A stretch of 64,000 bases of DNA from Herbidospora daliensis (GTDB lineage: Bacteria; Actinomycetota; Actinomycetes; Streptosporangiales; Streptosporangiaceae), in assembly GCF_001570585.1 (NCBI RefSeq), contig NZ_BBXF01000003.1:35353-99352 (forward strand). The letters run 5' to 3'. Both the position numbers and the translations under genes were made by a program. The notes under the pieces were generated by a model. It saw only the letters and a program-made list of their open reading frames with translations. It was not told the origin of the DNA and ran no database searches. This document shows positions 42,511-50,268 of the stretch, in pieces. Numbering within the stretch: the stretch's first letter is position 1; each line of letters begins with the position of its first letter.

Positions 42511-44094
42511 GTGCGTAAGGCAGTATTCGCAGGGTTGGCGACGGCCCTGCTGACCACGGCCTGCGCGGCCTCCACGGAGACGGCCGCCGTCTCCCACGAC
42601 TACCTCGTGTTCTACGCGCCCGGCCAGGGCGGCGCCGTGACCGACGAGGTGACGTCCGACGGCGGCGAGGTGCTGTCCGACGACGCCGACCTCGGCTACC
42701 TGGTGGCCCGCGCGTCCCGGGTCCCCTCGGGCCCGGCGGTCGTGGGCGTGTTGTCCGACCGGCCGATCGGCGAGGTCACCCGGGCCCGGCCGGCCGCCGG
42801 CCCGCGCCGGGCGGCGGTGAAGAACGAGCCGCTCTCCGGTCGCCAGTGGGACATGCGGATGATCGGGGCGACCGCGTCGGGGTCGTACAAGAAGGAGATC
42901 GGGAACCACAAGGTGCTGGTCGGGGTCATCGACACCGGGATCGACGGCAAGCACCCGGACATCGCGCCCAACTTCAACCGGAAGTTGTCGCGCAACTTCG
43001 TCACCGACCGGCCGAAGGACTCCAAGGGCAAGAACCTCGACGGGCCGTGCGAGTTCAAGGGCTGCAAGGACCCGGCCGACGTCGACGACGACGGCCACGG
43101 CACCCACGTGGCCAGCACGATCGCCTCGCCGCTGAACGGCATCGGCATCGGCGGCGTCGCGCCCGGGGTGTCGCTGGTCAACCTGCGGGCCGGCACCGAC
43201 TCGGGCTTCTTCTTCCTCAAGCCGACCATGGACGCCCTCAAGTACGCCGGCGACAACGGCATCGACGTGGTCAACATGTCCTTCTACGTCGACCCGTGGA
43301 ACTTCAACTGCCCGGCCAACCCGGCCGACACCCCGGCCCAGCAGTCGGAGCAGAAGGCCATCATCGCGGGCATGACCCGCGCGGTCGCCTACGCCCGCGC
43401 CCGGGGCGTGACCCTGGTCGGCGCCATCGGCAACGGCGCGACCGACCTGGGCCACCCGGCCGAGGACGTCGGCAGCCCCGACTACCCGTCGGGCGCCGCC
43501 AAGATCCGGAAGATCGACAACACCTGCCTGAACATCCCGGCCGAGCTGCCCGGCGTGATCGCGGTGACCTCGGTCGGCCCGAGCAAGCGCAAGGCGGTCT
43601 ACTCCGACTACGGCGCCGAGCAGGCCGACGTGGCCGCCCCCGGCGGCGACGCCCTCGACACCGGCACCTCGCTGAAGGGCGCCGCCCGCGAGATCCTGGC
43701 CGCCGCGCCCCGCAACGCGCTGCGGGCCGCGACCGCGATCGACGCCAAGGGGCAGCCGCTGACCTCCTCGGTCATCCGGGAGTGCAAGAAGGGCACGTGC
43801 TCCTACTACCAATACCTCGAGGGCACCTCGATGGCCGCCCCGCACGTCACCGGGGTCGCGGCGCTGCTGGTGGCCCGGTTCGGCAAGCCCGGCCCGGGAG
43901 GGTTGCAGCTCGACCCGGCCCGGCTGGAGAGCCTGCTCTACGCCTCGACGTACGACCGGGGCTGCCCGGCGTCGGGCAGCTTCCGCTACTCGGCCGAGAC
44001 GACGCACACCTGCGTGGGGTCGGCGTCGCGGAACGGCTTCTACGGAAACGGCATCATCAGCGCGCAGAAGGCGGTCACGATCGCGGGTACCTAG
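42511..44094 (+). CDS. Exported S8 (subtilisin-like) serine peptidase
   Basis: A 527-residue subtilase from GTG 42511 with AGGAGG 4-5 nt upstream. The signal peptide MRKAVFAGLATALLTTAC may end in a lipobox (TTAC), so it could be a lipoprotein. A short pro-like region DYLVFYAPGQGGAVTDEV follows. The catalytic Asp is in VGVIDTGIDGKHPDI (about 141), His in DGHGTHVASTI (about 198), oxyanion Asn in GAIGNGATD and Ser in GTSMAAPHVTGVAAL (about 439). Extra cysteines (GPCEFKGCKD, NTCLNIP, RECKKGTCSYY) suggest disulfides. The substrate is unknown; roles in processing secreted proteins are typical. Confidence 0.93.
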   Translation: MRKAVFAGLATALLTTACAASTETAAVSHDYLVFYAPGQGGAVTDEVTSDGGEVLSDDADLGYLVARASRVPSGPAVVGVLSDRPIGEVTRARPAAGPRRAAVKNEPLSGRQWDMRMIGATASGSYKKEIGNHKVLVGVIDTGIDGKHPDIAPNFNRKLSRNFVTDRPKDSKGKNLDGPCEFKGCKDPADVDDDGHGTHVASTIASPLNGIGIGGVAPGVSLVNLRAGTDSGFFFLKPTMDALKYAGDNGIDVVNMSFYVDPWNFNCPANPADTPAQQSEQKAIIAGMTRAVAYARARGVTLVGAIGNGATDLGHPAEDVGSPDYPSGAAKIRKIDNTCLNIPAELPGVIAVTSVGPSKRKAVYSDYGAEQADVAAPGGDALDTGTSLKGAAREILAAAPRNALRAATAIDAKGQPLTSSVIRECKKGTCSYYQYLEGTSMAAPHVTGVAALLVARFGKPGPGGLQLDPARLESLLYASTYDRGCPASGSFRYSAETTHTCVGSASRNGFYGNGIISAQKAVTIAGT

Positions 44095-44140
44095 ACAGGA
44101 GATGAGTAGCCGGACGGATTCCGGCCTTCGGTTCTCTTTC

Positions 44141-44155
44141 TAGGTTCGAGAGATG
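44141..44155 (+). promoter_or_regulatory. Leaderless promoter of the DUF2784 gene
   Basis: TAGGTT, 6 nt, then ATG 44153; no SD. Confidence 0.5.
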
Positions 44156-44542
44156 ATTTATCACGTTCTGTGGCAAACCGTGATGGTCGTGCACTTCCTC
44201 GTGATCGCGTACATCGCCCTGGGCGGCTTCCTGGCCTGGCGGTGGCCCCGCCTGATCTGGCCCAGCCTGGGGTTCGCCCTGTGGGGCGCGATCCAGCTGA
44301 CCGGGGTGGTGGAGTGCCCGCTGACGGCCCTGGAGAACTGGGCCCGTGAGCGGGCGGGCACCCAGCTGCTCAAGCCGGGCGGGTTCATCGACACCTACAT
44401 CACCGGCGTGGTCTACCCGACGCGGTATCTCGCGGAGGTCCGCATCGGGATCGTGGTGGTGATCGCGATCTCCTGGATCGGGTTCGCGGTCATCCGGTAC
44501 CGCCGTCACGTGGCGGGGAAGTCGCAGACGTCGATGGCGTAG
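44153..44542 (+). CDS. DUF2784 membrane protein
   Basis: A 129-residue protein with three to four hydrophobic segments: VMVVHFLVIAYIALGGFLAW, WPSLGFALWGAIQLTGV and IGIVVVIAISWIGFAVI. The family pattern is visible in ECPLTALENWARERAGTQ followed by GFIDTYITGVVYPTRY. Function is unknown. Its last 37 bp overlap the convergent lipoprotein gene. Confidence 0.9.
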   Translation: MIYHVLWQTVMVVHFLVIAYIALGGFLAWRWPRLIWPSLGFALWGAIQLTGVVECPLTALENWARERAGTQLLKPGGFIDTYITGVVYPTRYLAEVRIGIVVVIAISWIGFAVIRYRRHVAGKSQTSMA

Positions 44543-45336
44543 TCGAGCAGCCTCTCCTGGACGTCCTTGGGCGGGGTGACGATCATCCGGTAGGTCTCCC
44601 CGCCCTCGGTGTGCCCCCAGACCTGGAACAGGTAGGCCTGCTTGGCCTCGGCGAAGGCGTGCGGGTCGCAGCGGGTGGGGCGGATCGTGACCGGGATCTC
44701 CGCGGCGCCCGGTGCCAGTTCGGCGACCGGGCGCCTCTTCTCCGGCTCCAGCACGTAGTGGGTGGTGCCGTCGACGTCGTCGATCGTCACCGGGCGGGTG
44801 CTGGTGACGGTCAGCGTGCCCTTGAGGTCGTCGCCCCTGCGCTCGAAGGGCCCGAAGGCGATCGTGGCCGACCGCTTCAGGATGTGCTCGCCGCACTCGT
44901 ACTTCACCAGCCGGGTCAGCAGGGGGTCGGTGACGGGGATCGGGAAACGCACCTCTTTGGCCGGGGCGTCGCCGACGGCCATCGTGGCGACGACGTCGGT
45001 CGGCTTCACGGGCGGGATCGTGTCGTCGTCGCAGCGGGCCCGGCCGTAGGTGATCGGGAAGTCGGTCCGGGGGGTCTTCGGCAGGGTGGTGTCGACCCGC
45101 ACCGGGGCGGCGGGTTCGAACGATCCGGAGTCGAGCCGCAGGTCGATGATGCGCAGGGGCGTCTCGGCGGTGTTGGTGACCGAGACCTGGACACGATGGA
45201 CCGCGACATCCGAACGCCATTGCTGCAACGCGACCGAAACACCGGTAGGGGGCGCGGTCGATTCGGTAGCCTGTCCACCGCACGCGAGGGCGCTCATCAG
45301 CGTCAAGACGGCAGCCAACCTCCAGAACCACCCCAT
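44506..45336 (-). CDS. Predicted secreted lipoprotein of unknown function
   Basis: A 276-residue protein starting MGWFWRLAAVLTLMSALACG, a signal peptide with a weak lipobox before Cys19. The mature part has beta-strand-rich segments (VHRVQVSVTNTAETPLRIID, EKRRPVAELAPGAAEIPVTI), two likely Ig-like domains and four further cysteines (RARCDDD, VKYECGEH, PTRCDPH, DVCDFP). No enzyme motif is seen. Start ATG 45336 lies 8 nt from TAACCT on the reverse strand. It is divergent from pyk. Confidence 0.82.
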   Translation of the reverse strand: MGWFWRLAAVLTLMSALACGGQATESTAPPTGVSVALQQWRSDVAVHRVQVSVTNTAETPLRIIDLRLDSGSFEPAAPVRVDTTLPKTPRTDFPITYGRARCDDDTIPPVKPTDVVATMAVGDAPAKEVRFPIPVTDPLLTRLVKYECGEHILKRSATIAFGPFERRGDDLKGTLTVTSTRPVTIDDVDGTTHYVLEPEKRRPVAELAPGAAEIPVTIRPTRCDPHAFAEAKQAYLFQVWGHTEGGETYRMIVTPPKDVQERLLDYAIDVCDFPAT

Positions 45337-45350
45337 AGCGGGACAGGTTA
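45334..45350 (-). promoter_or_regulatory. Candidate -10 of the lipoprotein gene
   Basis: TAACCT (reverse strand, 45350-45345), 8 nt, then ATG 45336; no SD. Confidence 0.4.
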
Positions 45351-45432
45351 GGACACGTCGGCTATCGCGTGAAGTCATTGACAATTTGGCCACAGCTATG
45401 GGCGCCGTCACATTCAAGTGGTCTGGACCAAT

Positions 45433-45448
45433 TAGGCTAGGACTCGTG
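45433..45448 (+). promoter_or_regulatory. Leaderless promoter of pyk
   Basis: TAGGCT, 7 nt, then GTG 45446; no SD. A perfect TTGACA lies at 45378 but is 49 nt from this hexamer and does not pair with it. Confidence 0.5.
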
Positions 45449-46882
45449 AGCCGTCGAGCAAAGATCGTCTGTACCCTAGGTCCCGCCACCTCGTCCCCTG
45501 AACGGCTGCGGGAACTCATCAGCGCGGGCATGGACGTCGCCCGCTTCAACCTCTCCCACGGCAGCCATGAGCTGCACCAAGAGGTTTTCGACCGGGTGCG
45601 GGAGGCGGCCGAGGAGCTGGGCCGCGCGGTAGGCGTGCTGGCCGACCTGCAGGGGCCGAAGATCCGGGTGGGCAAGTTCGCCTCGGGCCCGGTCCGCCTC
45701 GGCGTCGGTGACATCATCACGATCACCACCGAAGACGTCCCCGGAGACCGCGACCTGGTCTCCACCACCTACGATGGCCTGCCCGGCGACGTGAAGCCGG
45801 GAGACACCATCCTCGTCGACGACGGCCGTCTCCACCTGGAGGTCGACAAGGTCGAGGGCCCCCGGGTGACCACCCGGGTCGTCATCGGCGGCATGATCTC
45901 CGACAACAAGGGCCTCAACCTCCCGGGCGTCGCCGTCAGCGCCCCGGCCCTGACCGAGAAGGACGAGGCGGACCTCCGCTGGGCCCTTCGCACCGGCTTC
46001 GACATGATCGCGCTGTCGTTCGTGCGCTCGCCGGAGGACGCCGACATCGTCCACCGGATCATGGACGAGGAGGGCGTCAACCTGCCCATCATCGCCAAGA
46101 TCGAGAAGCCGCAGGCCGTCGACGCCCTCGAGGCGATCGTCGACCGGTTCGACGGCGTCATGGTCGCCCGCGGCGACCTGGGCGTCGAGCTCCCGCTGGA
46201 GCAGGTGCCGATCGTGCAGCGCCGGATCATCGAGCTCTGCCGCGAGAAGGCCCACCCGGTCATCGTGGCGACCCAGATGCTCGACTCGATGATGGCGGCC
46301 CCCCGGCCGACCCGCGCCGAGGCCTCCGACGTCGCCTACGCCGTCATGGACGGCGCCGACGCGGTCATGCTGTCGGGCGAGACCTCGGTCGGCAACTACC
46401 CGATCGAGTCCGTCGCGACGATGGCCCGCATCGCCACCGCCGCCGAAGACTCCACCCTGCACGCGACCCACAACCTCGACCGGCTCCCCGAGTCGACCGG
46501 TGGCGCCATCGCCCGCGCCGCCGCCGAGGTCGGCGCCATCGTCGGGGCCAAGGCCCTGGTCGCCTTCACGATGTCGGGCGAGACCGCGCGCCGCCTGGCC
46601 CGCTATCGCAGCCCGATCCCGCTGATCGCGTTCACCTCCAACCCGGTGGTGCGCGGCCAGCTCGCGCTGACGTGGGGCGTGGAGACCTTCGAGGTGCCGT
46701 TCGTCCACCACACCGACGACATGGTGCGTCAGGTGGAGGCGTCGCTGCTCGCCCTGGGCAGCTTCGAGAAGGGCGACAAGATCGTGATCGTGGCGGGCTC
46801 GCCTCCCGGCAACCCCGGGTCGACCAACGCCCTCCGCGTCCACACCATCGGATCGGCCGTGGCCCACCCCAACCTGGGCTGA
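45446..46882 (+). CDS. pyk: Pyruvate kinase
   Basis: A 478-residue enzyme converting PEP and ADP to pyruvate and ATP. The N-terminus SRRAKIVCTLGPATSSPERL and GMDVARFNLSHGSHE are typical. The active-site signature with the catalytic Lys is NLPIIAKIEKPQAVDALEA, and MVARGDLGVELPLEQVPIVQ binds divalent metal. The C-terminal effector domain has AFTMSGETARRLARYRSPIP. GTG 45446 is set by the N-terminal alignment and by the TAGGCT hexamer 7 nt upstream. A bulged hairpin follows the gene. Confidence 0.97.
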   Translation: MSRRAKIVCTLGPATSSPERLRELISAGMDVARFNLSHGSHELHQEVFDRVREAAEELGRAVGVLADLQGPKIRVGKFASGPVRLGVGDIITITTEDVPGDRDLVSTTYDGLPGDVKPGDTILVDDGRLHLEVDKVEGPRVTTRVVIGGMISDNKGLNLPGVAVSAPALTEKDEADLRWALRTGFDMIALSFVRSPEDADIVHRIMDEEGVNLPIIAKIEKPQAVDALEAIVDRFDGVMVARGDLGVELPLEQVPIVQRRIIELCREKAHPVIVATQMLDSMMAAPRPTRAEASDVAYAVMDGADAVMLSGETSVGNYPIESVATMARIATAAEDSTLHATHNLDRLPESTGGAIARAAAEVGAIVGAKALVAFTMSGETARRLARYRSPIPLIAFTSNPVVRGQLALTWGVETFEVPFVHHTDDMVRQVEASLLALGSFEKGDKIVIVAGSPPGNPGSTNALRVHTIGSAVAHPNLG

Positions 46883-46891
46883 TCCGCATAT

Positions 46892-46927
46892 CGAAAGGGC
46901 CGTCACGTACGACGTGGCGGCCTTTCG
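46892..46927 (+). terminator. Terminator after pyk
   Basis: CGAAAGG(G)CCG-T-CACGT pairs with ACGTG-G-CGGCCTTTCG: a long stem with one bulged G, about 10 bp after the stop. T-rich bases lie inside the arm rather than after it. Confidence 0.7.
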
Positions 46928-46974
46928 GCGTTCCCGAGCCAGTCGGCCAGCGCCGTGAGCAGCGAGACCCCAGC

Positions 46975-47400
46975 GCGGTCAGGCTGGGGCGGGGGCTGCT
47001 GCCCCTGCTGGAGGCCGCCAGCCGGCCGGTGGTCGTCAACGTCGCGGGCGTGGGGACCACCCTCGCCTGGGACGATCCGCAGCTCACCCGGGGCTACGGC
47101 CTGGTCAGGGCGCAACTGCAGGCCGGGCGGGCCAACGACCTGCTGGGGGTCGCGCACGCCGCCGAGCACGGGGAGAAGGTGCCCTACGTGCTCTATCACC
47201 CGGGATTCACCCGCAGCGGCGACGCGTCAGCGCGGCCCGTGGAGGAGTCGGTGGCGGCCGTACACGACTTCATCGACGATCCGCCGAAGGCGCCGCTGAC
47301 CGCCGTCGACCGGGGAAGGCGGCTGCCGCTCACGCTGAGGACCCTGGACGCGGGCGACGCCGCGCGCCTGGCCGCGATCACCGCGGGCATCAGGGCATGA
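46975..47400 (+). pseudogene. Truncated short-chain dehydrogenase/reductase remnant
   Basis: The frame ending at TGA 47398-47400 reads LPLLEAASRPVVVNVAGVGT, WDDPQLTRGYGLVRAQLQAG, NDLLGVAHAAEHGEKVPYVL and YHPGFTRSGDASARPVEE. This matches the C-terminal half of SDR-type oxidoreductases that carry the VVVNVSG strand and the VLFHPG motif. The N-terminal Rossmann GxxxGxG part is missing, and no start codon or SD lies at the beginning of the homology. It sits between the pyk terminator and the 3' end of the tRNA, and is probably a decayed fragment. Confidence 0.6.
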
Positions 47401-47408
47401 AGAAAGGG

Positions 47409-47481
47409 TGCCCCGAGTGGGATTCGAACCCACACTTGATGGATTTTGAGGCCATTGACTCTGCCGTTGGTCTATCGGGGC
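47409..47481 (-). tRNA. tRNA with CAA anticodon (Leu by anticodon), class I fold
   Basis: The reverse strand folds as a cloverleaf: acceptor GCCCCGA/TCGGGGC with discriminator A, D-stem GAC/GTC with GG in the loop, anticodon arm ATGGC-CTCAAAA-TCCAT (C31-T39 mismatch), variable loop CAAGT of only five bases and T-arm GTGGG-TTCGAAT-CCCAC. Positions 34-36 are CAA, which reads UUG (Leu). Bacterial tRNA-Leu normally has a long variable arm, which is absent here. CCA is not encoded (CCC follows the discriminator). Confidence 0.9.
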
Positions 47482-47510
47482 GTGCGTGGGACCAATCTAG
47501 CGGACGTCGG

Positions 47511-47526
47511 TAACCTCTTGTGCGTG
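47511..47526 (+). promoter_or_regulatory. Leaderless promoter of the ANTAR regulator
   Basis: TAACCT, 7 nt, then GTG 47524; no SD. Confidence 0.5.
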
Positions 47527-48123
47527 AGTGGAACGCAGCGGCGAGTGGTGATCGCGGAAGACGAGGCCCTGATTCGCCTCGACCTGAAGGAGATGCTGGA
47601 AGAAGACGGTTACGCCGTCGTCGGCGAGGCCGGTGACGGCGAGACGGCGGTCAAGCTCGCCACCGAGCTCCGGCCGGATCTGGTGATCCTCGATGTGAAG
47701 ATGCCCGTCCTCGACGGCATCTCGGCCGCCGAGCAGATCGTGTCGGAGCGCATCGCGCCCTGCCTGATCTTGACGGCGTTCTCGCAGCGCGACCTGGTCG
47801 AGCGGGCCAGAGACGCCGGGGCGATGGCCTACCTGGTCAAGCCGTTCACCAAGGGCGACCTGGTGCCGGCCATCGAGATGGCGGTCAGCCGCCACGAGGA
47901 GATCGCGGCCCTGGAGAAGGAGGTCACCACCCTCTCCGACCGGCTGGAGACCCGCAAGCTGGTCGAGCGGGCGAAGGGCCTGCTCATGGCCCAGCACGGG
48001 TGGTCGGAGCCGCAGGCCTTCCGGTGGATCCAGAAGGCCTCGATGGACCGTCGTCTCAGCATGCGGCAGGTCGCCCAGATCGTCGTCACGGAGGCCGCCG
48101 GGCCGCCCGACAAGTCGGCCTGA
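47524..48123 (+). CDS. Response regulator with ANTAR RNA-binding domain (PdtaR-like)
   Basis: A 199-residue two-domain regulator. The receiver (about 8-125) shows the acidic pair in RVVIAEDEALIRLDLKEML, the phospho-acceptor Asp in PDLVILDVKMPVLDGISA, the Thr in LILTAFSQRDLV and the Lys in AYLVKPFTKGDL. A linker helix leads to the C-terminal ANTAR domain (about 138-190, RKLVERAKGLLMAQHGWSEP, AFRWIQKASMDRRLSMRQVA), which binds paired hairpins in mRNA leaders to prevent termination. The actinobacterial PdtaR homologue pairs with the PdtaS histidine kinase; the kinase is not in this window. The start is defined by the TAACCT hexamer 7 nt upstream. Confidence 0.95.
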   Translation: MSGTQRRVVIAEDEALIRLDLKEMLEEDGYAVVGEAGDGETAVKLATELRPDLVILDVKMPVLDGISAAEQIVSERIAPCLILTAFSQRDLVERARDAGAMAYLVKPFTKGDLVPAIEMAVSRHEEIAALEKEVTTLSDRLETRKLVERAKGLLMAQHGWSEPQAFRWIQKASMDRRLSMRQVAQIVVTEAAGPPDKSA

Positions 48124-48223
48124 CCGGCGCAGGATCCCTCCGGCTCGCGACCCCGCAGGTCAGGGCCGGAGGGCGAAGTGTGTTGAGGAGTTATTACGAC
48201 TCCGCATCCAAGTGTCCACAGTT

Positions 48224-48249
48224 CAGACGCATTCCTGGCAAGGCGTCTG
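48224..48249 (+). promoter_or_regulatory. Leader hairpin upstream of livJ
   Basis: CAGACGC and GCGTCTG pair perfectly (7 bp) around a 12-nt loop, 85 bp before livJ. The 211-bp gap 48124-48334 otherwise shows no gene; it also contains GTGTCCACA at 48212, close to a DnaA box. Confidence 0.35.
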
Positions 48250-48334
48250 CGAGTTATGTACGTTTCCAGCATTCGAACGGGACGGTGACCTGGTTAAGCC
48301 CGGCGTTCCGTTGCATGGATGAAGGAGACACTTC

Positions 48335-49630
48335 ATGATCCGCATTGCCCCCATGGGGCGGGTGCTGGCAGTCGCCGCGGCCGCCAGCCTTGCCCTGACC
48401 GCCTGTGGTGGTGGCGAGGAGACGGCAGCGCCGGCCACCTCGGCGCCGGCCTCGACCGCCGCCGCTCCCGCCACGACGGCGGCGACCGCGGGCGACGGTA
48501 CCCTCACCATCGGCTCGATCCTGCCTCAGACTGGTGACCTGGCCTTCCTCGGCCCGCCGGAGTTCGCCGGCGTCGACCTGGCCGTGGAAGAGATCAACGC
48601 CGCCGGTGGTGTCCTCGGCAAGCCGGTGACCAAGATCCACGCCGACTCCGGTGACGCGAAGACGGACATCGCCTCGCAGTCCGTCGACAACCTGCTGCAG
48701 CAGAAGGCCGACGCGATCATCGGTGCGGCTTCGTCGGGTGTGTCCCTCACCGTTATCGACAAGATCGTCAACGCCGGTGTGGTCCAGTTCTCGCCCGCGA
48801 ACACCTCGCCGGAGTTCACGTCGTACAACGACAAGGGCTTCTACTTCCGGACCGCCCCGTCTGACGTGCTCCAGGGCCGTGTGCTCGGCGACCTGATGAT
48901 CCAGGACGGCGGCGAGAACATCGCCATCATGAACCGCCAGGACTCCTACGGCACCGGCCTCGCGGCCGAGGTCAAGAAGTCCGTCGAGGGCGGCGGCGGC
49001 ACCATCGCCGGCGAGGTCGCCTACGACCCGGCCGCTCCCGACTTCTCGGCCGACGTCGCGAAGATCAAGGAAGCCAAGCCCGACGCGATCGCGCTGATCT
49101 CGTTCGACGAGACCAAGAAGCTCATCCCCGAGCTCGAGAAGCAGGGTCTCGGCCCCGACAAGGTCAAGATCTACTTCGTCGACGGCAACCTGGCCGACTA
49201 CTCGGCCGACTTCCCCGAGGGCCTGCTCGAGGGCGTCAAGGGCACCCTGCCCGGCGCGGCCTCCGAGGGCAAGTTCAAGGAGAACCTGCTCAAGACCAAC
49301 CCCGACCTCAAGGACTTCAGCTACGCCCCCGAGTCCTACGACGCCACCATGCTGATCGCCCTGGCGGCGGAGGCCGGCAAGGACGACTCGGGCACCGGCA
49401 TCTCGAAGAACCTGGTCGCGGTCAGCAAGGGCGGCACCAAGTGCACCGAGTACAAGGCCTGCCTCGACCTGCTGAAGGCCGGCACTGACATCGACTACGA
49501 CGGCGTCAGCGGCCCGGTGGAGTTCTCCGACGCGGGCGACCCGTCGGAGGCCACGATCGGCATCTACAAGTACGGCAAGGACAACAAGTACACCAACGAG
49601 ACCTACCTCGCCGGTAAGGTCGACGGCTGA
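48335..49630 (+). CDS. livJ: Branched-chain amino acid ABC transporter substrate-binding lipoprotein
   Basis: A 431-residue periplasmic-binding-type protein (Leu/Ile/Val family, type I fold). The signal peptide MIRIAPMGRVLAVAAAASLA is followed by LTACGGG, a good lipobox, so it is anchored outside the membrane. An Ala/Thr/Ser-rich linker leads to the domain starting LTIGSILPQTGDLAFLGPPE. Ligand-contact segments such as IIGAASSGVSLTVIDKIVNA, FSPANTSPEFTS and MNRQDSYGTGLAAEVKKS are typical. AAGGAGA precedes ATG 48335. The permeases and ATPases are encoded convergently at 50269-54249. A perfect terminator follows. Confidence 0.96.
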   Translation: MIRIAPMGRVLAVAAAASLALTACGGGEETAAPATSAPASTAAAPATTAATAGDGTLTIGSILPQTGDLAFLGPPEFAGVDLAVEEINAAGGVLGKPVTKIHADSGDAKTDIASQSVDNLLQQKADAIIGAASSGVSLTVIDKIVNAGVVQFSPANTSPEFTSYNDKGFYFRTAPSDVLQGRVLGDLMIQDGGENIAIMNRQDSYGTGLAAEVKKSVEGGGGTIAGEVAYDPAAPDFSADVAKIKEAKPDAIALISFDETKKLIPELEKQGLGPDKVKIYFVDGNLADYSADFPEGLLEGVKGTLPGAASEGKFKENLLKTNPDLKDFSYAPESYDATMLIALAAEAGKDDSGTGISKNLVAVSKGGTKCTEYKACLDLLKAGTDIDYDGVSGPVEFSDAGDPSEATIGIYKYGKDNKYTNETYLAGKVDG

Positions 49631-49657
49631 TCTTCCCCCGCTCAGCCTGAAGTGACC

Positions 49658-49693
49658 GAGGCCCCCGCCGTTCGAGAGAACGGCGGGGGCCTC
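49658..49693 (+). terminator. Terminator after livJ
   Basis: GAGGCCCCCGCCGTT and AACGGCGGGGGCCTC form a perfect 15-bp stem around CGAGAG, about 28 bp after the stop, followed by AGCCCGTTTTG. Confidence 0.88.
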
Positions 49694-49802
49694 AGCCCGT
49701 TTTGAGGGGTTTGTGCCCCGGTTTTGGGGTCGTTCCTCCGGGTGGTCGGTCGCCGGCCGTCAGGAGGGCTCTCAGGGGCGCTGATGCTATGTCACATCGT
49801 GT

Positions 49803-50192
49803 CTACGAACACGCGTCCTCGATCGCCGTGGCCGCCGCCCGCCACTCCTTCAGCGCCGCCACCGCCTCCGCGTGCGGGGTCGCGGCGGGGGCGAGCACCC
49901 GGATCGTGCGCTTCAGGGTCGCCGTGTGCTCGGCGAGCCCGGCCGGGAGCTTCTCGCCGTAGCTCAGGATCACGCCCTCGACGTAGGCGATCCGGCCGCG
50001 CACGCCCTCGCCGAACTGCTGCGACTCCTCCTGCCCGGCCGGCTCCAGCACGTGCTCGGCGAAGCCGAGCGCCGAGACCACCCGGTCACACGGGTCGTCG
50101 GCGGGGTCGGCCCCCGTGACGTACAGGTCGGTGGACCCGCAGGCGGCGAGCAACCCGAGGGCGGCGAGGGAGAGCAGACGGGTGGGCGCCAT
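49803..50192 (-). CDS. Small predicted lipoprotein
   Basis: A 129-residue protein starting MAPTRLLSLAALGLLAACGS, with the lipobox LAAC. The mature part is mainly helical and includes DPCDRVVSALGFAEHVLEPA, EGVRGRIAYVEGVILSYGEK and AVAALKEWRAAATAIEDAC. No known domain. AAAGGGG lies 6 nt before ATG 50192. It lies between livJ and the liv permease operon, bounded by terminators on both sides, so it is probably transcribed on its own. Confidence 0.82.
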   Translation of the reverse strand: MAPTRLLSLAALGLLAACGSTDLYVTGADPADDPCDRVVSALGFAEHVLEPAGQEESQQFGEGVRGRIAYVEGVILSYGEKLPAGLAEHTATLKRTIRVLAPAATPHAEAVAALKEWRAAATAIEDACS

Positions 50193-50220
50193 GAGAGACC
50201 CCTTTCCGGTACGGAAGCGG

Positions 50221-50252
50221 AAAAGGCCACCGGGACGACCCGGTGGCCTTTT
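50221..50252 (-). terminator. Terminator of the liv permease operon
   Basis: AAAAGGCCACCGGG and CCCGGTGGCCTTTT form a perfect 14-bp stem around ACGA, 17 bp after the livF stop on the reverse strand. The A/T ends give a U-run for either direction. Confidence 0.9.
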
Positions 50253-50268
50253 CGAGGAAGGGAGGACG

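Noticed and set aside
45378-45383. Perfect TTGACA as the -35 of pyk
   Set aside because: The TAGGCT -10 is 49 nt away; the only closer candidate, TATGGG, leaves a 13-nt spacer, which is too short.
48211-48220. GTGTCCACA as part of an origin
   Set aside because: A single DnaA-box-like word without a cluster, AT-rich segment or dnaA/dnaN nearby.
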